Below, in pieces: positions 63,601-64,000 of a stretch of DNA of 64,000 nt (position 1 is the stretch's first letter; every line of letters starts with the position of its first letter). Position numbers and translations under genes: made by a program. Where the stretch lies: assembly GCA_000149265.1 (NCBI GenBank), contig CH003327.1:299202-363201 (forward strand), read 5' to 3'. The stretch comes from Ciona savignyi (Eukaryota; Chordata; Ascidiacea; Phlebobranchia; Cionidae). The notes under the pieces were generated by a model. The model ran no database searches and was not told the origin of the DNA. It saw only the letters and a program-made list of their open reading frames with translations.

Positions 63601-64000
63601 GATTGTCGTCCAAGCGGCTGTTTCGATCCAACAATCTTCCGGTTGCAGATCACCAACAATTTTACCGACTGATATAACCAGCCGATCAAACCTCAATAAA
63701 CATTGGGAATGTTGTTGGGCTCTTTAAGTAACATCAACAATTTTTTACCGTGTTTAAACGAACAACTAAACCGATTTAAAAAAAAATGAAAAACGTCAAT
63801 TCCTGAACACGATCTTATAAAACTTACACATGAAAGTTTAGCTTAATTGATAAAAACGTCGTATCTTCACGCAGTCGAAGTGTTGTTGCATCCAGTCTCA
63901 TAGTGGACATATAACCATTGGATTAACGGGTTGTACTAATGCCCTTAATAATATTCAACACACACGCTGCAATAGCTCGGGTGAACGGAAATTGGTGGTG
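60613..64000. other. Upstream region of PHF21A without genes
   Basis: This 3.4-kb AT-rich segment has SINE A and B remnants (62190-62430, 62455-62860, 63900-64000). Short frames show no domain, splice or composition signal. PHF21A promoter elements must lie in its proximal part, but none is distinctive. Confidence 0.55.
62190..62430 (+). mobile_element. Two adjacent diverged SINE family B copies
   Basis: The heads gaacgattgtatatccgaat and gagtcgtggccgaaaggtta start near 62190 and 62325, with tggttc/ttcaaaac-type B boxes and A-rich tails. Confidence 0.6.

Noticed and set aside
1..64000. CRISPR arrays, bacterial operons or phage modules
   Set aside because: The window is spliced eukaryotic DNA. 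The repeats seen are transposons or minisatellites, and none has regular spacers.

Overview
The window is eukaryotic, AT-rich and intron-dense. Introns are mostly 150-700 bp, gene spacing is short, and tRNA-like SINEs are common. The chordate gene set (SCO-spondin, a testis-specific serine kinase, PHF21A) and this compact architecture suggest a urochordate, most likely a Ciona-type ascidian. The organism call is inference; the gene calls come from translated exons.

Region 318-42733 (minus strand) is one very large gene, an SCO-spondin (SSPO) orthologue. I resolved 69 consecutive exons by hand. Every intron phase is compatible, and together they give about 3,650 residues: signal peptide, EMI, three VWD-C8-TIL modules, nine LDLa repeats, then alternating TSP1, TIL and VWC modules, with a tenth LDLa after a Thr-rich linker. 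The 3' end lies beyond base 1. A minus-strand TATA box near 43331 is a candidate promoter. The 4.7-kb intron at 28457-33164 contains an opposite-strand two-exon gene (31053-32617, 168 aa, family not recognised).

Region 45727-49787 (minus) is a seven-exon TSSK1/2-type protein kinase of 398 aa with an unusual Cys/His/Arg-rich C-terminal exon. Region 50914-60612 (minus) is a thirteen-exon PHF21A/BHC80 orthologue of 655 aa: N-terminal coiled coil, the conserved ANPVYSG block, AT-hook, PHD finger and C-terminal coiled coil. From 60613 to 64000 I see no gene, only SINE remnants.

Mobile elements are a second layer. They are a hAT-type MITE with an intact 8-bp target duplication; a roughly 290-bp tRNA-headed SINE with a (TATCC)n tail (family A); and a roughly 110-bp tRNA-like SINE with an A-rich tail (family B). 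Three SINE copies sit directly against splice sites of SSPO or PHF21A. The three main genes share a strand but have unrelated roles: extracellular matrix, male germ-line kinase and chromatin reader. There is no sign of operon logic among them.
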